Assembly (NCBI GenBank): GCA_964627445.1
Contig: CAZVJF010000001.1
Span: 310,001-374,000, forward strand
Source of the DNA: Luteibaculum sp964627445
Lineage (GTDB): Bacteria > Bacteroidota > Bacteroidia > Flavobacteriales_D > Luteibaculaceae
Length of the DNA: 64,000 bases
Direction: 5' to 3'
Shown here piece by piece: positions 16,849 to 25,941 of this stretch. Positions within the stretch are counted from its first letter, which is position 1; every line of letters starts with the position of its first letter. Under the pieces are notes generated by a model that made no database searches, had not been told where the DNA came from, and saw only the letters and a program-made list of their open reading frames with translations. The position numbers and the translations under genes are program-made.

Positions 16849-18080
16849 TAACGGAGTTTGAGGGTTACTACGGTTAATACAGCGAGCATAAGCCCAACAA
16901 TCCAGAAGCGCGCGACAATTTTTGCCTCATGCATGCCTTTTTTCTGATAGTGGTGATGCAAAGGCGACATCAAAAAGATGCGCTGGCCTTCGCCAAAGCG
17001 CTTTTTGGTATACTTAAAATAGCTTACTTGAAGGATTACCGACAGGTTTTCTATTAAAAACACACCGCACAATACGGGTATCAACAGCTCTTTGCGAATA
17101 GCAATAGCAAACACGGCAATAATGCCACCCAGAGCCAAACTACCCGTATCGCCCATGAATACTTTAGCGGGATAGGCATTGTACCACAAAAAGCCAATGC
17201 ACGCACCGACAAAGGCACTGATGAACACCACCATTTCTCCCGCCTTGGGGATGTACATGATGTTGAGATAATCGGAGAAAATGAAGTTACCCGACAAGTA
17301 GGCCAGTACCGCCAGGGTGATACCAATAATGGCCGAAGTACCTGTAGCCAAGCCGTCCAACCCATCGGTAATATTGGCACCGTTTGACACAGCCGTGGTA
17401 ATAAATATCACCATCGGAATAAAGATGAGCCAGGCGTACTTTTGCGCATCCTCGCCCAAAAACCAAAGCAGCCAGGAATAATCGAACTCGTTGTTTTTTA
17501 CGAACGGAATGGTGGTTTTAACGCTTTTCTCGGTTTTCCAGTCGTAGGTGGTTTGCGTGTTATCATCGCTAAAAAGCTCCATGCGCACGTGCTCTGTGTT
17601 TTCTTTAGTGACCACATCGGGGTGGAAATAAAGCACTGCACCTACGATAATTCCTATGGTAATCTGACCCACCACTTTAAACTTGCCATGGAGTCCTTTT
17701 TTGTTCTTTTTAAAGACTTTGATGTAGTCGTCTAAAAAGCCAATGCTACCCAACCACACCGCAGAAAAAATGAGCAACTGCACGTAGATGTTCGTTAGGT
17801 TGGCAAAAAGCAAAGTGGGAATGAGAATGGAGGCCAGAATAATTAATCCTCCCATAGTGGGTGTTCCCTGCTTCTCTTTTTGACCATCCAGGCCAAGGTC
17901 TCTAACGGTTTCTCCCACCTGTTTAGCAAGCAGTAAACGAATAAGACGCTTACCAAAAAGCATAGAGATAATAAGGCTGGTAATTAAACCCATCCCCGCA
18001 CGAAAAGAGATGTACTGAAACACCCCTGCTCCGAGCAGATCGTAGGCTGTATCTAGGTATGTAAACAGGTGGTAAAGCAT
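16848..18080 (-). CDS. mraY: Phospho-MurNAc-pentapeptide transferase MraY
   Basis: MraY transfers phospho-MurNAc-pentapeptide to undecaprenyl phosphate, giving lipid I. It is a polytopic inner-membrane enzyme. Signature regions are KQGTPTMGGLIILASI, the aspartate pair in GFLDDYIKVFKKNKKGL, the NLTNIY to DGLDGLATG region with NGANITDGLDGLA, and the C-terminal MSPLHHHYQKKG histidine motif. At 410 residues it is about 50 longer than the E. coli enzyme because of an insertion (about residues 155-215, around TEHVRMELFSDDNTQTTYDW) in an extramembrane loop; longer MraY proteins are usual in this phylum. Its start and stop codons touch those of murE and murD. Confidence 0.97.
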   Translation of the reverse strand: MLYHLFTYLDTAYDLLGAGVFQYISFRAGMGLITSLIISMLFGKRLIRLLLAKQVGETVRDLGLDGQKEKQGTPTMGGLIILASILIPTLLFANLTNIYVQLLIFSAVWLGSIGFLDDYIKVFKKNKKGLHGKFKVVGQITIGIIVGAVLYFHPDVVTKENTEHVRMELFSDDNTQTTYDWKTEKSVKTTIPFVKNNEFDYSWLLWFLGEDAQKYAWLIFIPMVIFITTAVSNGANITDGLDGLATGTSAIIGITLAVLAYLSGNFIFSDYLNIMYIPKAGEMVVFISAFVGACIGFLWYNAYPAKVFMGDTGSLALGGIIAVFAIAIRKELLIPVLCGVFLIENLSVILQVSYFKYTKKRFGEGQRIFLMSPLHHHYQKKGMHEAKIVARFWIVGLMLAVLTVVTLKLR

Positions 18081-19543
18081 TATTTATTTAAAAAGTTTAG
18101 GGTTTGTTTTACCACTTCGGCATCGTCAAAAGGGTGCTTTACCCCGTTAATTTCCTGGTAGGTCTCGTGCCCCTTGCCAGCAATCAACACCACATCGCCT
18201 TGCTTCGCCTCTTTTAATGCCAGCTTAATGGCTTCTGCTCGGTCTTCCACCACGGTATACTTCATAAAGTGGTTCGGTGGAACACCCGCTTTCATATCTT
18301 CTATTATCGTTCTTGGATCTTCGGTTCTGGGGTTGTCTGAAGTAAAAATTACTCTGTCGGAGTACTCGCATGCCAGACGTGCCATCTCCGGGCGTTTGGT
18401 AGTATCCCTGTCGCCACCGCATCCCACCAAAGTGAAAATTTGCTCGTTTTTGGTGCGGGTTTCGGTTAGGGTTTTGAGTACGTTTTCCAGCGCATCGGGT
18501 GTGTGCGCGTAGTCTATGATTACCGTAACCCCACCCGGTGTTTTTAAATACTGAAAACGTCCCTGTACTGGCGCCAACAGACTGATTACGGTGAGCACCT
18601 GCAATGCATCTTGTCCCAAGAGGACGGCTGCGGCATATACCGCTCCCACATTGTAGGCGTTAAACTTGCCAATGAGTCGGCAATGCAACTCCTGGCCATT
18701 AATTTCTAAATGCAGACCCGACAATAGGTTTTCTACCACCTTCACCTTAAAATCTGCTGGGCGCTTTACCGCATACGAATGGCATTTCGCCTTGGTGTTT
18801 TGCACCATGATGCTGCCATTGGCATCGTCTATATTACTTACAGCAAATGCATCTGCGGGCAAGGCATCAAAAAATCCTTGTTTCGCCTGGATGTAGGCTT
18901 TAAACGTTCCGTGGTAGTCGAGGTGATCGTGAGAAATATTAGTAAAAACTCCTCCCGTAAAACGAATACCAGCGATGCGTTTTTGATGCACCGCATGGCT
19001 GGACACTTCCATAAACACATACTTGCATCCTGCCTGCTGCATTTCTGCCAATAGCGATTGTATGGCAATAGCATGAGGCGTAGTATGCGTGCTGGGTACG
19101 GCTTTTCGGCCAATTTTATTTTCCACGGTACTTACCAATCCGCAGGTGTAACCCAATTGAGAAAATACCTCATGCAATAAGGTGGCTACGGTGGTTTTTC
19201 CATTGGTACCGGTAACGCCTACCACTTTGATGGTTTCAGATGGGTTGCCGTAAAAATTGGCCGCCATGGTTCCTAGTGCAGCTGCGCTATCGGAAACCTT
19301 TATGTACGTTACGCCTGGTTGCAGCACATCGGGAAATTCCTCGCATACCACCGCACTGGCACCCTTTTCTATAGCCACATCGATGTAATGATGGCCATCG
19401 GTTTGCGTACCTGCAATAGCCACAAAACAGGCCATTTTCTTGGCCTCGCGAGAGTCTAACACCAGTGCGGTAACAGCACTGTGGGTATCGCCTCGCACTT
19501 CGGTGATGCGGCATCCGTATAATATGTCTCGTAGTATTTTCAA
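18080..19543 (-). CDS. murE: UDP-MurNAc-tripeptide synthetase MurE (meso-diaminopimelate type)
   Basis: MurE adds the third amino acid to the peptidoglycan stem peptide. The 487-residue protein has an N-terminal UDP-binding domain (TALVLDSREAKKMACFVAIAG), the ATP loop GVTGTNGKTTVATLLHEVF near residue 111, EVSSHAVHQKRIAGIRF, NISHDHLDYHGT, and VIIDYAHTPDALENVL. The C-terminal FTSDNPRTEDP contains the DNPR motif that selects meso-diaminopimelate over lysine, so this organism should have A1-gamma peptidoglycan. It overlaps ftsI by four bases and touches mraY. Confidence 0.97.
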   Translation of the reverse strand: MKILRDILYGCRITEVRGDTHSAVTALVLDSREAKKMACFVAIAGTQTDGHHYIDVAIEKGASAVVCEEFPDVLQPGVTYIKVSDSAAALGTMAANFYGNPSETIKVVGVTGTNGKTTVATLLHEVFSQLGYTCGLVSTVENKIGRKAVPSTHTTPHAIAIQSLLAEMQQAGCKYVFMEVSSHAVHQKRIAGIRFTGGVFTNISHDHLDYHGTFKAYIQAKQGFFDALPADAFAVSNIDDANGSIMVQNTKAKCHSYAVKRPADFKVKVVENLLSGLHLEINGQELHCRLIGKFNAYNVGAVYAAAVLLGQDALQVLTVISLLAPVQGRFQYLKTPGGVTVIIDYAHTPDALENVLKTLTETRTKNEQIFTLVGCGGDRDTTKRPEMARLACEYSDRVIFTSDNPRTEDPRTIIEDMKAGVPPNHFMKYTVVEDRAEAIKLALKEAKQGDVVLIAGKGHETYQEINGVKHPFDDAEVVKQTLNFLNK

Positions 19544-21651
19544 GACAAGCGTATTTTTATTTCACCATCCGACGGAATGCGTTTGCCTGGCAAAATCGAC
19601 TGCGATTTCACCATGCCTTTGCCTTCCACACGAACTTTTAAACCTCTGTTCTCTAGCAAGTACAATGCATCCATAAGCCCCATTCCTACCACATTGGGCA
19701 CCAGATTCGGATACTCCTCGCTGGCATAGGGCAGTATTTCTACCTCTTCTTTTTGCGTGGACGTGGTTACCCAGTTGCCCTGCGCACCTTTGTTTACCGT
19801 GCGCACATTAAACTGATTGAAGACCTTGGTTAAATCGTGGTAGTGACCACTAAGCGAAACGGGCACGTTAGCTGCCAACAATTGCTCCTCGTTATTAAGA
19901 GCATCGTGGTAGTTGACCTGACTGGCAAATACTTTATCGGCTATTTCGCGGAACACCGGACCAGCTACCAGATTTCCGTAATACACCGATTTTGAAGGTG
20001 CATTGACCACTACAATACAACTGTACATGGGCTTATCTACCGGGAAGTAGCCCACAAAGGACGCCTGATAGGAAAAACGTGAAGTATACTTATACCCGTA
20101 TGAGGCATTAGCAATACGAGCCGTACCCGTTTTACCCGCAATTTTAAAGTTGGCCTGGCGTAGGTTGCTCCCCGTTCCGTTTTCTACCACACCCTCCAGT
20201 AATTTGCGTGCTTGCATTAAAGCACTTTGACTGGCTATGGCAGGATTGAGGACTTCGGGCTCTATCTTTTCTACCACCCTACCATTACGGGTGTAGCTTT
20301 TTACGAAAGTGGGTTTCATAAGCACCCCATCGTTGGCCACAGCATTGTAAAAGGCCAGGATTTGCAAGGGCGTTAGCAGCATTTCGTAGCCAATAGACAT
20401 TTGCGTAAGCGAAATACCACTCCACGCTTTGTCGCTTGGATGCTGAATTTTAGGTTGGCCCTCGCCCGCAATGCTTAAGCCAAGCGGCTTGTTCAATCCA
20501 AACGAATAGAGTTTGTCTACAAAAGCCTGCGGATTTTTTCCATAATGGCGCGATACCATCTTAGATATACCAATGTTGGAAGAGACTTCGAAAGCACGCT
20601 GCAGCGTAATTTTACCGTAACCCCCCTCTTTGGTATCGTGCATGGGGATATCGTAGTAGTAATGCACACCATTGCCGGCATCTACCGTATCCTTTGTGCT
20701 GACATGACCATCGTCTAAAGCTGCCAGCACCGCTGCTAGCTTTATGGTAGAGCCCGGCTCTGTAGCTTCTCCCACCGCGTAGTTATAGCGTTCAGAATAC
20801 GTTCCATCTTCGTTGCGCTGCAAGTTGGCAATGGCTGCAATGCGCCCCGTTTTTACTTCCATAAGCGCTACCGTACCGTGATCGGCATTTTGGCGCTGCA
20901 ACTGGTCTAGCAAAGCCTTCTCAGCCACATCCTGAATGTTGATGTCGATGGTAGAAACCACATCCAAACCGTCTTTGGGGTCAATTTGGTTTTCATCGCC
21001 TACGGGCATCCACACGCCCCCAGACAATCTGCGCTCTAGCCGCAATCCTTCCGTACCACCCAAAACTTTGGAGTAAGCACCTTCTAAACCGACTGGCTGT
21101 ACGCCATCGATTTCGTAGCCTATGGTGCGGCTGGCTAGCAGACCAAAGGGCTTTTTCCTGCGAGTAAACTTTTCGAAAATAAGTCCGCCTTTGTAGCGCC
21201 CTTTGCGAAACAGGGGAAAGGTTTTCACCTTTTGCTGCGATAGGTAATCTACATTGGCTTTGATAAGCAGATAGCGCTCACCACGCTTCCGAGCAGAAAC
21301 CATTAGGTTTTTGTACTCCAGCGTAGAACGGTCCTTAAAATGCTTGCTCAAGCAGTAAGCCAGGGAATCGATGTTGCTGTAAAAAACATCATCGGTAAGC
21401 GCATCGGCATTTACATCCATGCGTATGTTATACACAGGCACCGAGGTCGCCAGCAAGTTTCCATTGGCAGAATAAATATTACCGCGTACCGCTTTTATTT
21501 TCCGGTATTTGGTGGTTAAAGCAGCCGCTTTGTTTTTCCACTCGCTCCCTTCTACCACCTGTATTTTAAATATGCCCGTAAGAATGGCTAGTCCGGCCAT
21601 GGCCGCAACAAAAAAGACTGCATAATATTTCCATAGTCCCTTTTGGCTCAT
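19540..21651 (-). CDS. ftsI: Division transpeptidase FtsI (PBP3) with PASTA domain
   Basis: FtsI cross-links septal peptidoglycan in complex with FtsW. The 703-residue protein has a short cytoplasmic tail and one membrane helix (about residues 10-28), the PBP dimerisation domain (RGNIYSANGNLLATSVPVY onward), and the penicillin-binding transpeptidase domain with active-site motif STIK (GEATEPGSTIKLAAVL), SSN (FEVSSNIGISKMV) and KTG (FKIAGKTGTARIA). A single C-terminal PASTA domain (VPNVVGMGLMDALYLLENRG) ends the protein; this arrangement is common in Bacteroidota and resembles SpoVD-type enzymes. It overlaps ftsL and murE by four bases each. Confidence 0.96.
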   Translation of the reverse strand: MSQKGLWKYYAVFFVAAMAGLAILTGIFKIQVVEGSEWKNKAAALTTKYRKIKAVRGNIYSANGNLLATSVPVYNIRMDVNADALTDDVFYSNIDSLAYCLSKHFKDRSTLEYKNLMVSARKRGERYLLIKANVDYLSQQKVKTFPLFRKGRYKGGLIFEKFTRRKKPFGLLASRTIGYEIDGVQPVGLEGAYSKVLGGTEGLRLERRLSGGVWMPVGDENQIDPKDGLDVVSTIDINIQDVAEKALLDQLQRQNADHGTVALMEVKTGRIAAIANLQRNEDGTYSERYNYAVGEATEPGSTIKLAAVLAALDDGHVSTKDTVDAGNGVHYYYDIPMHDTKEGGYGKITLQRAFEVSSNIGISKMVSRHYGKNPQAFVDKLYSFGLNKPLGLSIAGEGQPKIQHPSDKAWSGISLTQMSIGYEMLLTPLQILAFYNAVANDGVLMKPTFVKSYTRNGRVVEKIEPEVLNPAIASQSALMQARKLLEGVVENGTGSNLRQANFKIAGKTGTARIANASYGYKYTSRFSYQASFVGYFPVDKPMYSCIVVVNAPSKSVYYGNLVAGPVFREIADKVFASQVNYHDALNNEEQLLAANVPVSLSGHYHDLTKVFNQFNVRTVNKGAQGNWVTTSTQKEEVEILPYASEEYPNLVPNVVGMGLMDALYLLENRGLKVRVEGKGMVKSQSILPGKRIPSDGEIKIRLS

Positions 21652-21992
21652 TCTTCTACTACGATCTTAAAAGGTGGCGTTCTGGACTCGGTAAGGCCCA
21701 TTTGCGCCACGGTTTCGGCTATATTGGATTGTTGTTTCTTAGTTTCTAGTCTGGAAAATGTAGTGGTGTAGCGACTTTTCAGCTCTTTTACCGCAACATC
21801 CATACGGTACACTTTACGCACGGTTTTTTCGGTGTAATACCCGTAACCGATGTAAATAATCATAAGCCCTACAAGAAACAGCATGTAAGGCACCTGACGC
21901 ACCACGGCATCGCGCGTCAAAAAGCTCCCATTGAGGAGGTTAACTAAAACGCGGGCACCACTAATTTTGCTATTTGCTTGCGTTTGCGCCAT
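21648..21992 (-). CDS. ftsL: FtsL-like divisome protein
   Basis: A 114-residue bitopic protein in the ftsL position between rsmH and ftsI. It has a basic cytoplasmic start, one membrane helix at about residues 34-51 (VPYMLFLVGLMIIYIGYGYY), and a periplasmic helical segment suited to a coiled coil (VYRMDVAVKELKSRYTTTFSRLETKKQ). FtsL pairs with FtsB and FtsQ to activate FtsWI. Sequence conservation is minimal, so the call depends on topology, size and place. It resembles the FtsL-like family annotated in Bacteroidota. It overlaps rsmH by 23 bases and ftsI by four. Confidence 0.85.
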   Translation of the reverse strand: MAQTQANSKISGARVLVNLLNGSFLTRDAVVRQVPYMLFLVGLMIIYIGYGYYTEKTVRKVYRMDVAVKELKSRYTTTFSRLETKKQQSNIAETVAQMGLTESRTPPFKIVVEE

Positions 21993-22914
21993 CTTCTTTA
22001 TTTCTAACTCCTACGCGCATTTTGGCGCTAGAAGCTCTACTGTTTTTCGCTATCTCTTCTTGAGTTGGAACAATGGGTTTGTTGCTCACCGGAGTAAAAG
22101 GCCTCAGGAGGTTGCCGTAAAAATCTTTCTCTTGCTTCCCACCAAAATCTCCCGAGCGGAAGAAGTTCTTCACCAAGCGGTCTTCCAAGGAGTGGTAGGA
22201 TATAACCACCGCTCTTCCACCCGGATGCAGTACCGTTTTCAGATCCGTTAAAAACTGCTCTAACACCTGCAACTCCTGGTTTACTTCGATGCGAATGGCC
22301 TGAAAAATCTGCGCCAATAACGAAGCATCGGTTTTGCGTTTTCCGAATGACTTTTCGGCCAAATCCACCAAATCGCACGTAGTATTTACAGGATGCTGTT
22401 CGCGCGATTGCAGTATGTTGCGCACCAGCAAATGGGCCTGACGAAACTCTCCATAGCTTTTAAATATGCGAAGAAGCTCACCTTCCGAATAAGTATTCAC
22501 CACCGTTTTTGCACTCAGCTCAGCTTGCGTATTCATGCGCATATCCAGCTCCGCCTCAAAACGAAAGGAAAACCCGCGCTCGGGTGCATCGAACTGGCGT
22601 GACGAAACGCCCAAATCGGCCAGCACCCCATCTACCTGTGTTACGCCATAAAACTTAAGGTAGCGTTGCAAATGCCGGAAATTTTGTTTCACCAAAACCA
22701 CGCGATCGTCCTTGGGCGCATTCTCCCAGGCGTTGGGATCCTGATCAAAACAAACCAGCTTACCCTCAGGCCCCAAGCGATCTAAAATACCCTGGCTATG
22801 CCCTCCGCCACCTAAGGTGACATCTACATACACCCCGTTGGGCTGGATATCCAATTGTTCCAAAACCTCAAAGAACAGTACCGGAATATGGTAGTTAGGA
22901 TTGTCCGTGTTCAT
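21970..22914 (-). CDS. rsmH: 16S rRNA C1402 N4-methyltransferase RsmH (MraW)
   Basis: RsmH methylates N4 of cytosine 1402 in 16S rRNA using S-adenosylmethionine. The 314-residue protein has the SAM-binding motif VDVTLGGGGHSQGILDRLGP near residue 30, LADLGVSSRQFDAPERGFSF, and the C-terminal VVISYHSLEDRLVKNFFRSG, all diagnostic. Length is normal. It overlaps mraZ by 20 bases and ftsL by 23; such long overlaps imply tight translational coupling at the head of the dcw operon. Confidence 0.97.
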   Translation of the reverse strand: MNTDNPNYHIPVLFFEVLEQLDIQPNGVYVDVTLGGGGHSQGILDRLGPEGKLVCFDQDPNAWENAPKDDRVVLVKQNFRHLQRYLKFYGVTQVDGVLADLGVSSRQFDAPERGFSFRFEAELDMRMNTQAELSAKTVVNTYSEGELLRIFKSYGEFRQAHLLVRNILQSREQHPVNTTCDLVDLAEKSFGKRKTDASLLAQIFQAIRIEVNQELQVLEQFLTDLKTVLHPGGRAVVISYHSLEDRLVKNFFRSGDFGGKQEKDFYGNLLRPFTPVSNKPIVPTQEEIAKNSRASSAKMRVGVRNKEDGANASK

Positions 22915-23359
22915 CCAATCCTCCCATTACTTCCTCAGATAGTTCTGCGAAATCAAAATCTTCGTTCATGTATGCCTCGTAGCGGTCTTTATCCCAGAAC
23001 TCTATGCGCTCTCCGTTTCCTACGACCACCACTTCTTTTTCTAAAGCGGCATATTCTTTTAGGCGTTGCGGTACCTGAACCCTGCCCGCGCCATCTAGGT
23101 CTACGGGAGTTGCACCATTGTTAAACCTGCGAATGAACATGGCATTCTTCTTCACAAAGCGGTTGAGCCCCGCCACTTGCTTCGAAATTTTCTCCCATCC
23201 ATTCATGGGATACAACACCAAGCAGGTTTCAAAAATGTCTCGGTTCAGCACAAAGCCGTGTTTCTCCAAATCGCCTAGCTGTTTGCGCAAACCCGCAGGC
23301 AAGGCCAAACGGCCTTTTGCGTCTAATTTGCACTGATATTCACCTAAGAGATTAATCAC
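22895..23359 (-). CDS. mraZ: Transcriptional regulator MraZ
   Basis: MraZ is an AbrB-fold DNA-binding protein that regulates its own dcw operon by binding short direct repeats in the promoter. The 154-residue product has the family's two half-domains, each with a DxxxR motif: CKLDAKGRLALPAGLRKQLG near residue 12 and VDLDGAGRVQVPQRLKEY near residue 89. The start ATG gives the canonical MINLLGEYQCKLD. It is the first gene of the operon. Four 10-bp-phased GTGGG-like boxes lie 34-73 bases upstream, which fits autoregulation. Confidence 0.96.
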   Translation of the reverse strand: MINLLGEYQCKLDAKGRLALPAGLRKQLGDLEKHGFVLNRDIFETCLVLYPMNGWEKISKQVAGLNRFVKKNAMFIRRFNNGATPVDLDGAGRVQVPQRLKEYAALEKEVVVVGNGERIEFWDKDRYEAYMNEDFDFAELSEEVMGGLDEHGQS

Positions 23360-23392
23360 CTAAAAACACTTTTGCAATGTAAAAATACGAAA

Positions 23393-23432
23393 TTCAACCC
23401 ATTTTCTCCCACTTTCCTCCACATATCCCCAC
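23393..23432 (-). promoter_or_regulatory. MraZ-type operator: four direct repeats with 10-bp period
   Basis: Read on the minus strand this segment is four consecutive ten-base units: GTGGGGATAT, GTGGAGGAAA, GTGGGAGAAA, ATGGGTTGAA. Each begins with a (G/A)TGG(G/A) core, placing the cores on one face of the helix. MraZ in other bacteria binds TGGGN-type repeats of the same 10-bp spacing just upstream of mraZ, and here the array ends 34 bases before the mraZ start. AT-rich candidates for a -7 element (TATTTTTA, TACATTGC) lie between array and gene, but neither matches the consensus exactly. Confidence 0.8.
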
Positions 23433-23606
23433 TTTGTTAAAAACTCTTAGCGGTGTGAATTATTGTAGCAGGCGATAAATCTTTATTCCACCGCGCATAC
23501 AGCGCGTTTCATAATTTTAATTTAACATTGCCCTGTGGAGAACCCGTGAGGCAGGTTTCGGCAAGAAACACCACCTTGCGTGGCGTTTTTTTGATATTTT
23601 ACAGCC

Positions 23607-24371
23607 ATGGATGTAGTGATAAAGGAAGAGGGTAAGTTTAAATATGTTGAACGCGGTGCGGGAGAACCGCTAATACTGCTGCACGGTCTTTTTGGTGCAC
23701 TGAGCAACTATGAGGACGTCCTGAACCACTACGCAGATCGCTACCAGGTTTTCATTCCGCTATTGCCCATTTACGACTTGCCCGTACTGGAAACCAACGT
23801 AAAGAAGATTAGCAAATTCCTGGAGAAATTTATTGCCCACAAGGGTCTTGGACAAGTAAACCTACTCGGCAACTCTTTGGGTGGACACGTGGCATTGGTA
23901 TACACCGCCAAGCACCCCGACCGGGTAGATAAATTGATTTTGACGGGAAGCTCCGGCTTGTATGAAAACGCCATGGGTGGAAGTTTCCCAAGACGCGAAG
24001 ATTACGAGTTTATTAAGAAAAAGGTGGCAGAAACCTTTTACGACCCCAAGCACGCTACTAAGGAACTGGTGGATGAGTGCTACCAAATTATAAACGATAA
24101 AGCCAAGCTGATACGGATTCTTTCTATTGCCAAATCGGCTATACGCCACAACATGGCTAAGGAATTGCCCAAGCTTACCGTGCCTACCTGTCTTATTTGG
24201 GGTAAAAACGACACGGTTACCCCACCCGATGTGGCCGAAGAGTTTAACCAGCTCCTACCCAACTCCAAGTTGTACTGGATAGATGAGTGCGGCCACGCGC
24301 CCATGATGGAACACCCCCAAACTTTTAACCAACACCTAGACGACTGGCTCGCCAACCATGCAAATTCATAG
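23607..24371 (+). CDS. Alpha/beta-hydrolase
   Basis: A 254-residue cytosolic alpha/beta-hydrolase of the MhpC/esterase-like group. The oxyanion region LILLHGLFGALSNY is near residue 22. The nucleophile elbow LLGNSLGGHVAL gives Ser near residue 91, the acid is the Asp in CLIWGKNDTVTPPD and the base is the His in DECGHAPMMEHP, so the triad is complete. No signal peptide is present. The substrate cannot be deduced. It overlaps engB by 14 bases, so the two are cotranscribed; this hydrolase-engB pairing is common in Bacteroidota. It is divergent from the dcw operon across a 247-base gap, which apart from the MraZ boxes holds no recognisable gene. Confidence 0.85.
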   Translation: MDVVIKEEGKFKYVERGAGEPLILLHGLFGALSNYEDVLNHYADRYQVFIPLLPIYDLPVLETNVKKISKFLEKFIAHKGLGQVNLLGNSLGGHVALVYTAKHPDRVDKLILTGSSGLYENAMGGSFPRREDYEFIKKKVAETFYDPKHATKELVDECYQIINDKAKLIRILSIAKSAIRHNMAKELPKLTVPTCLIWGKNDTVTPPDVAEEFNQLLPNSKLYWIDECGHAPMMEHPQTFNQHLDDWLANHANS

Positions 24372-24954
24372 CGCGGAGTTTTTAGTAAGCCAAACCGATT
24401 ACAAGAAGTGCCCCGAGCCCAACAAGCCTGAGTTTGCTTTTATTGGTCGCTCCAACGTGGGAAAATCTTCTTTGATTAACATGCTCACGGGCCAAAACAA
24501 ACTGGCCAAAACCTCTTCGACCCCCGGGAAAACCCAAACCATAAACCATTTTGGCATAGATGACCGCTGGTACCTGGTGGATTTGCCGGGATACGGTTAT
24601 GCCCGCGTTTCTAAAAGCGAGCGCAATAAGTTTCAGAATCTTATTTATAACTACCTCAAGCACCGCGAAAACCTGCAAGCCGTGTTTGTGCTGATTGACA
24701 GCCGCCACGACCCGCAAAAATCGGATTTAGAGTTCCTAGCCTGGCTGGGAAAAAACGGCATTCCTTTCGCCATCATTTTTACCAAAACCGACAAGCTGGG
24801 CAGCAGCAAGCTGAATAAAAGCATTACCAAATACAAAAAACGCTTGCTGGTAGATTGGGAATTTTTACCCGAGATTTTTTTAACCTCGGCCACCACCAAA
24901 CTGGGCAAGGAAGAGGTACTGGAGTTTATTGGTGGAGTTATTGGTGAGGCTTAA
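24358..24954 (+). CDS. engB: Ribosome-biogenesis GTPase EngB (YsxC/YihA)
   Basis: EngB is an essential GTPase needed for assembly of the large ribosomal subunit. The 198-residue protein has the G motifs of the TrmE-Era-EngA-YihA-Septin group: G1 GRSNVGKSSLINMLTG near residue 28, G2 around SSTPGKTQT, G3 VDLPGYGYARVSK, G4 FTKTDKLG and G5 TSATTKLG. Length and motif spacing are normal. Its first bases overlap the end of the hydrolase gene. Confidence 0.97.
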   Translation: MQIHSAEFLVSQTDYKKCPEPNKPEFAFIGRSNVGKSSLINMLTGQNKLAKTSSTPGKTQTINHFGIDDRWYLVDLPGYGYARVSKSERNKFQNLIYNYLKHRENLQAVFVLIDSRHDPQKSDLEFLAWLGKNGIPFAIIFTKTDKLGSSKLNKSITKYKKRLLVDWEFLPEIFLTSATTKLGKEEVLEFIGGVIGEA

Positions 24955-24971
24955 AACCGAATTCCTCAGTT

Positions 24972-25904
24972 CTAATAGCGGAGTTTGATGCGTTTTACAA
25001 CCCCGCTTTCTGTTTGCATAGAAACAATGTAGATAGTTCCTTCTTGCAGCTGGTTGCTGCGAAAACACATTCCCTGAAGCGAGCCACAACGCTCGGCCCT
25101 TGCAATTTTCTTTCCTGCAAGAGTATGCAACACCGCTTCCACAAGGTGATCATTTCCGGTATTCACGATGCGCAATCCATTATCCAACATTTCAACATCC
25201 ACTTGGGTAAGATGTTGCTTCTTTTCGTTGATATTCAATACAATATGCTCGAAGCTATACACCGTATTCTGAGGTATCTGTGTTGGAAAAGCCTGCATCG
25301 TTGCAATTTCACTATTGGTGTATACCGCTGGGCTTTCCGCATCCTCACCTAAAGCGATAAACCAATCATTCTCCCAATTGGCTTCATCCGAAATTCCGAT
25401 AAACGGAGCTATAGGATTATCTTGTAAAGTTGGAATAAAGGGCTCATCATAATGAAACCGAAACGTACCGTCTACCTGCAAATGCATCTGGTACCGATTG
25501 GTGTGATTCCCTTCAAACACAAGCATAAACTCTATAACCAGCGTAGAGTCCGATGAAGTCATATATACCTCTGGCGATTGCATCAAGGGTGTATCTTGAT
25601 CAATAAAAACTAAGGGACCAAGGAATAATGAAGAGTCTGGCAATTCACTACTGTGCAACCGCAATGCACGTTCACTAAGGCTTATGCTATCCATTAGACC
25701 AAAGTCTGGCATATCTACTACGAAGGGCAAGGCAAACTTTCCATAGCGCTGGCTACCGACTACGCGAGTCTCGCTATTTGCCACAGATTCAAAGGATTCT
25801 ATGGTAGTTGACAAGCTTAAATTGAGCTGAGCACAAAGCGAGCCAGCAAGCAACATAAATGAAATAATCACTCCTAATATTTTCAATAAATCTACCTTTG
25901 ACAT
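24972..25904 (-). CDS. Secreted protein with T9SS type A sorting domain (cargo 1)
   Basis: A 310-residue protein starting at the ATG at 25904. The start is chosen because it gives a Sec signal peptide (MSKVDLLKILGVIISFMLLA, cleavage near LCAQ); the frame runs open upstream but that part overlaps the divergent gene. The mature body is beta-rich with no known catalytic motif. The last 75 residues (VDVEMLDNGLRIVNTGNDHL, VLHTLAGKKIARAER, GTIYIVSM, VKRIKLRY) have the strand pattern of a T9SS C-terminal sorting domain, with the internal LAGK turn and a basic end. It is therefore probably exported by Sec, then by T9SS, and cleaved by PorU. Function unknown. Confidence 0.8.
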   Translation of the reverse strand: MSKVDLLKILGVIISFMLLAGSLCAQLNLSLSTTIESFESVANSETRVVGSQRYGKFALPFVVDMPDFGLMDSISLSERALRLHSSELPDSSLFLGPLVFIDQDTPLMQSPEVYMTSSDSTLVIEFMLVFEGNHTNRYQMHLQVDGTFRFHYDEPFIPTLQDNPIAPFIGISDEANWENDWFIALGEDAESPAVYTNSEIATMQAFPTQIPQNTVYSFEHIVLNINEKKQHLTQVDVEMLDNGLRIVNTGNDHLVEAVLHTLAGKKIARAERCGSLQGMCFRSNQLQEGTIYIVSMQTESGVVKRIKLRY

Positions 25905-25919
25905 TCTTAAATTTTTTAG

Positions 25920-25927
25920 CAAAACTA
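25920..25927 (-). promoter_or_regulatory. Putative -7 element for the T9SS cargo 1 gene
   Basis: TAGTTTTG on the minus strand matches TAnnTTTG exactly and lies in the 37-base gap between two divergent start codons. Initiation a few bases downstream would leave a leader of about ten bases. No -33 TTG is present at the usual distance. Confidence 0.4.
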
Positions 25928-25941
25928 TATCATTTTTATTG

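Noticed and set aside
23571..23592. CCAC/GTGG hairpin followed by seven T's before the alpha/beta hydrolase gene
   Set aside because: The stem is only 4 bp and there is no plus-strand gene upstream to terminate, so it is probably a chance feature of the AT-rich promoter.
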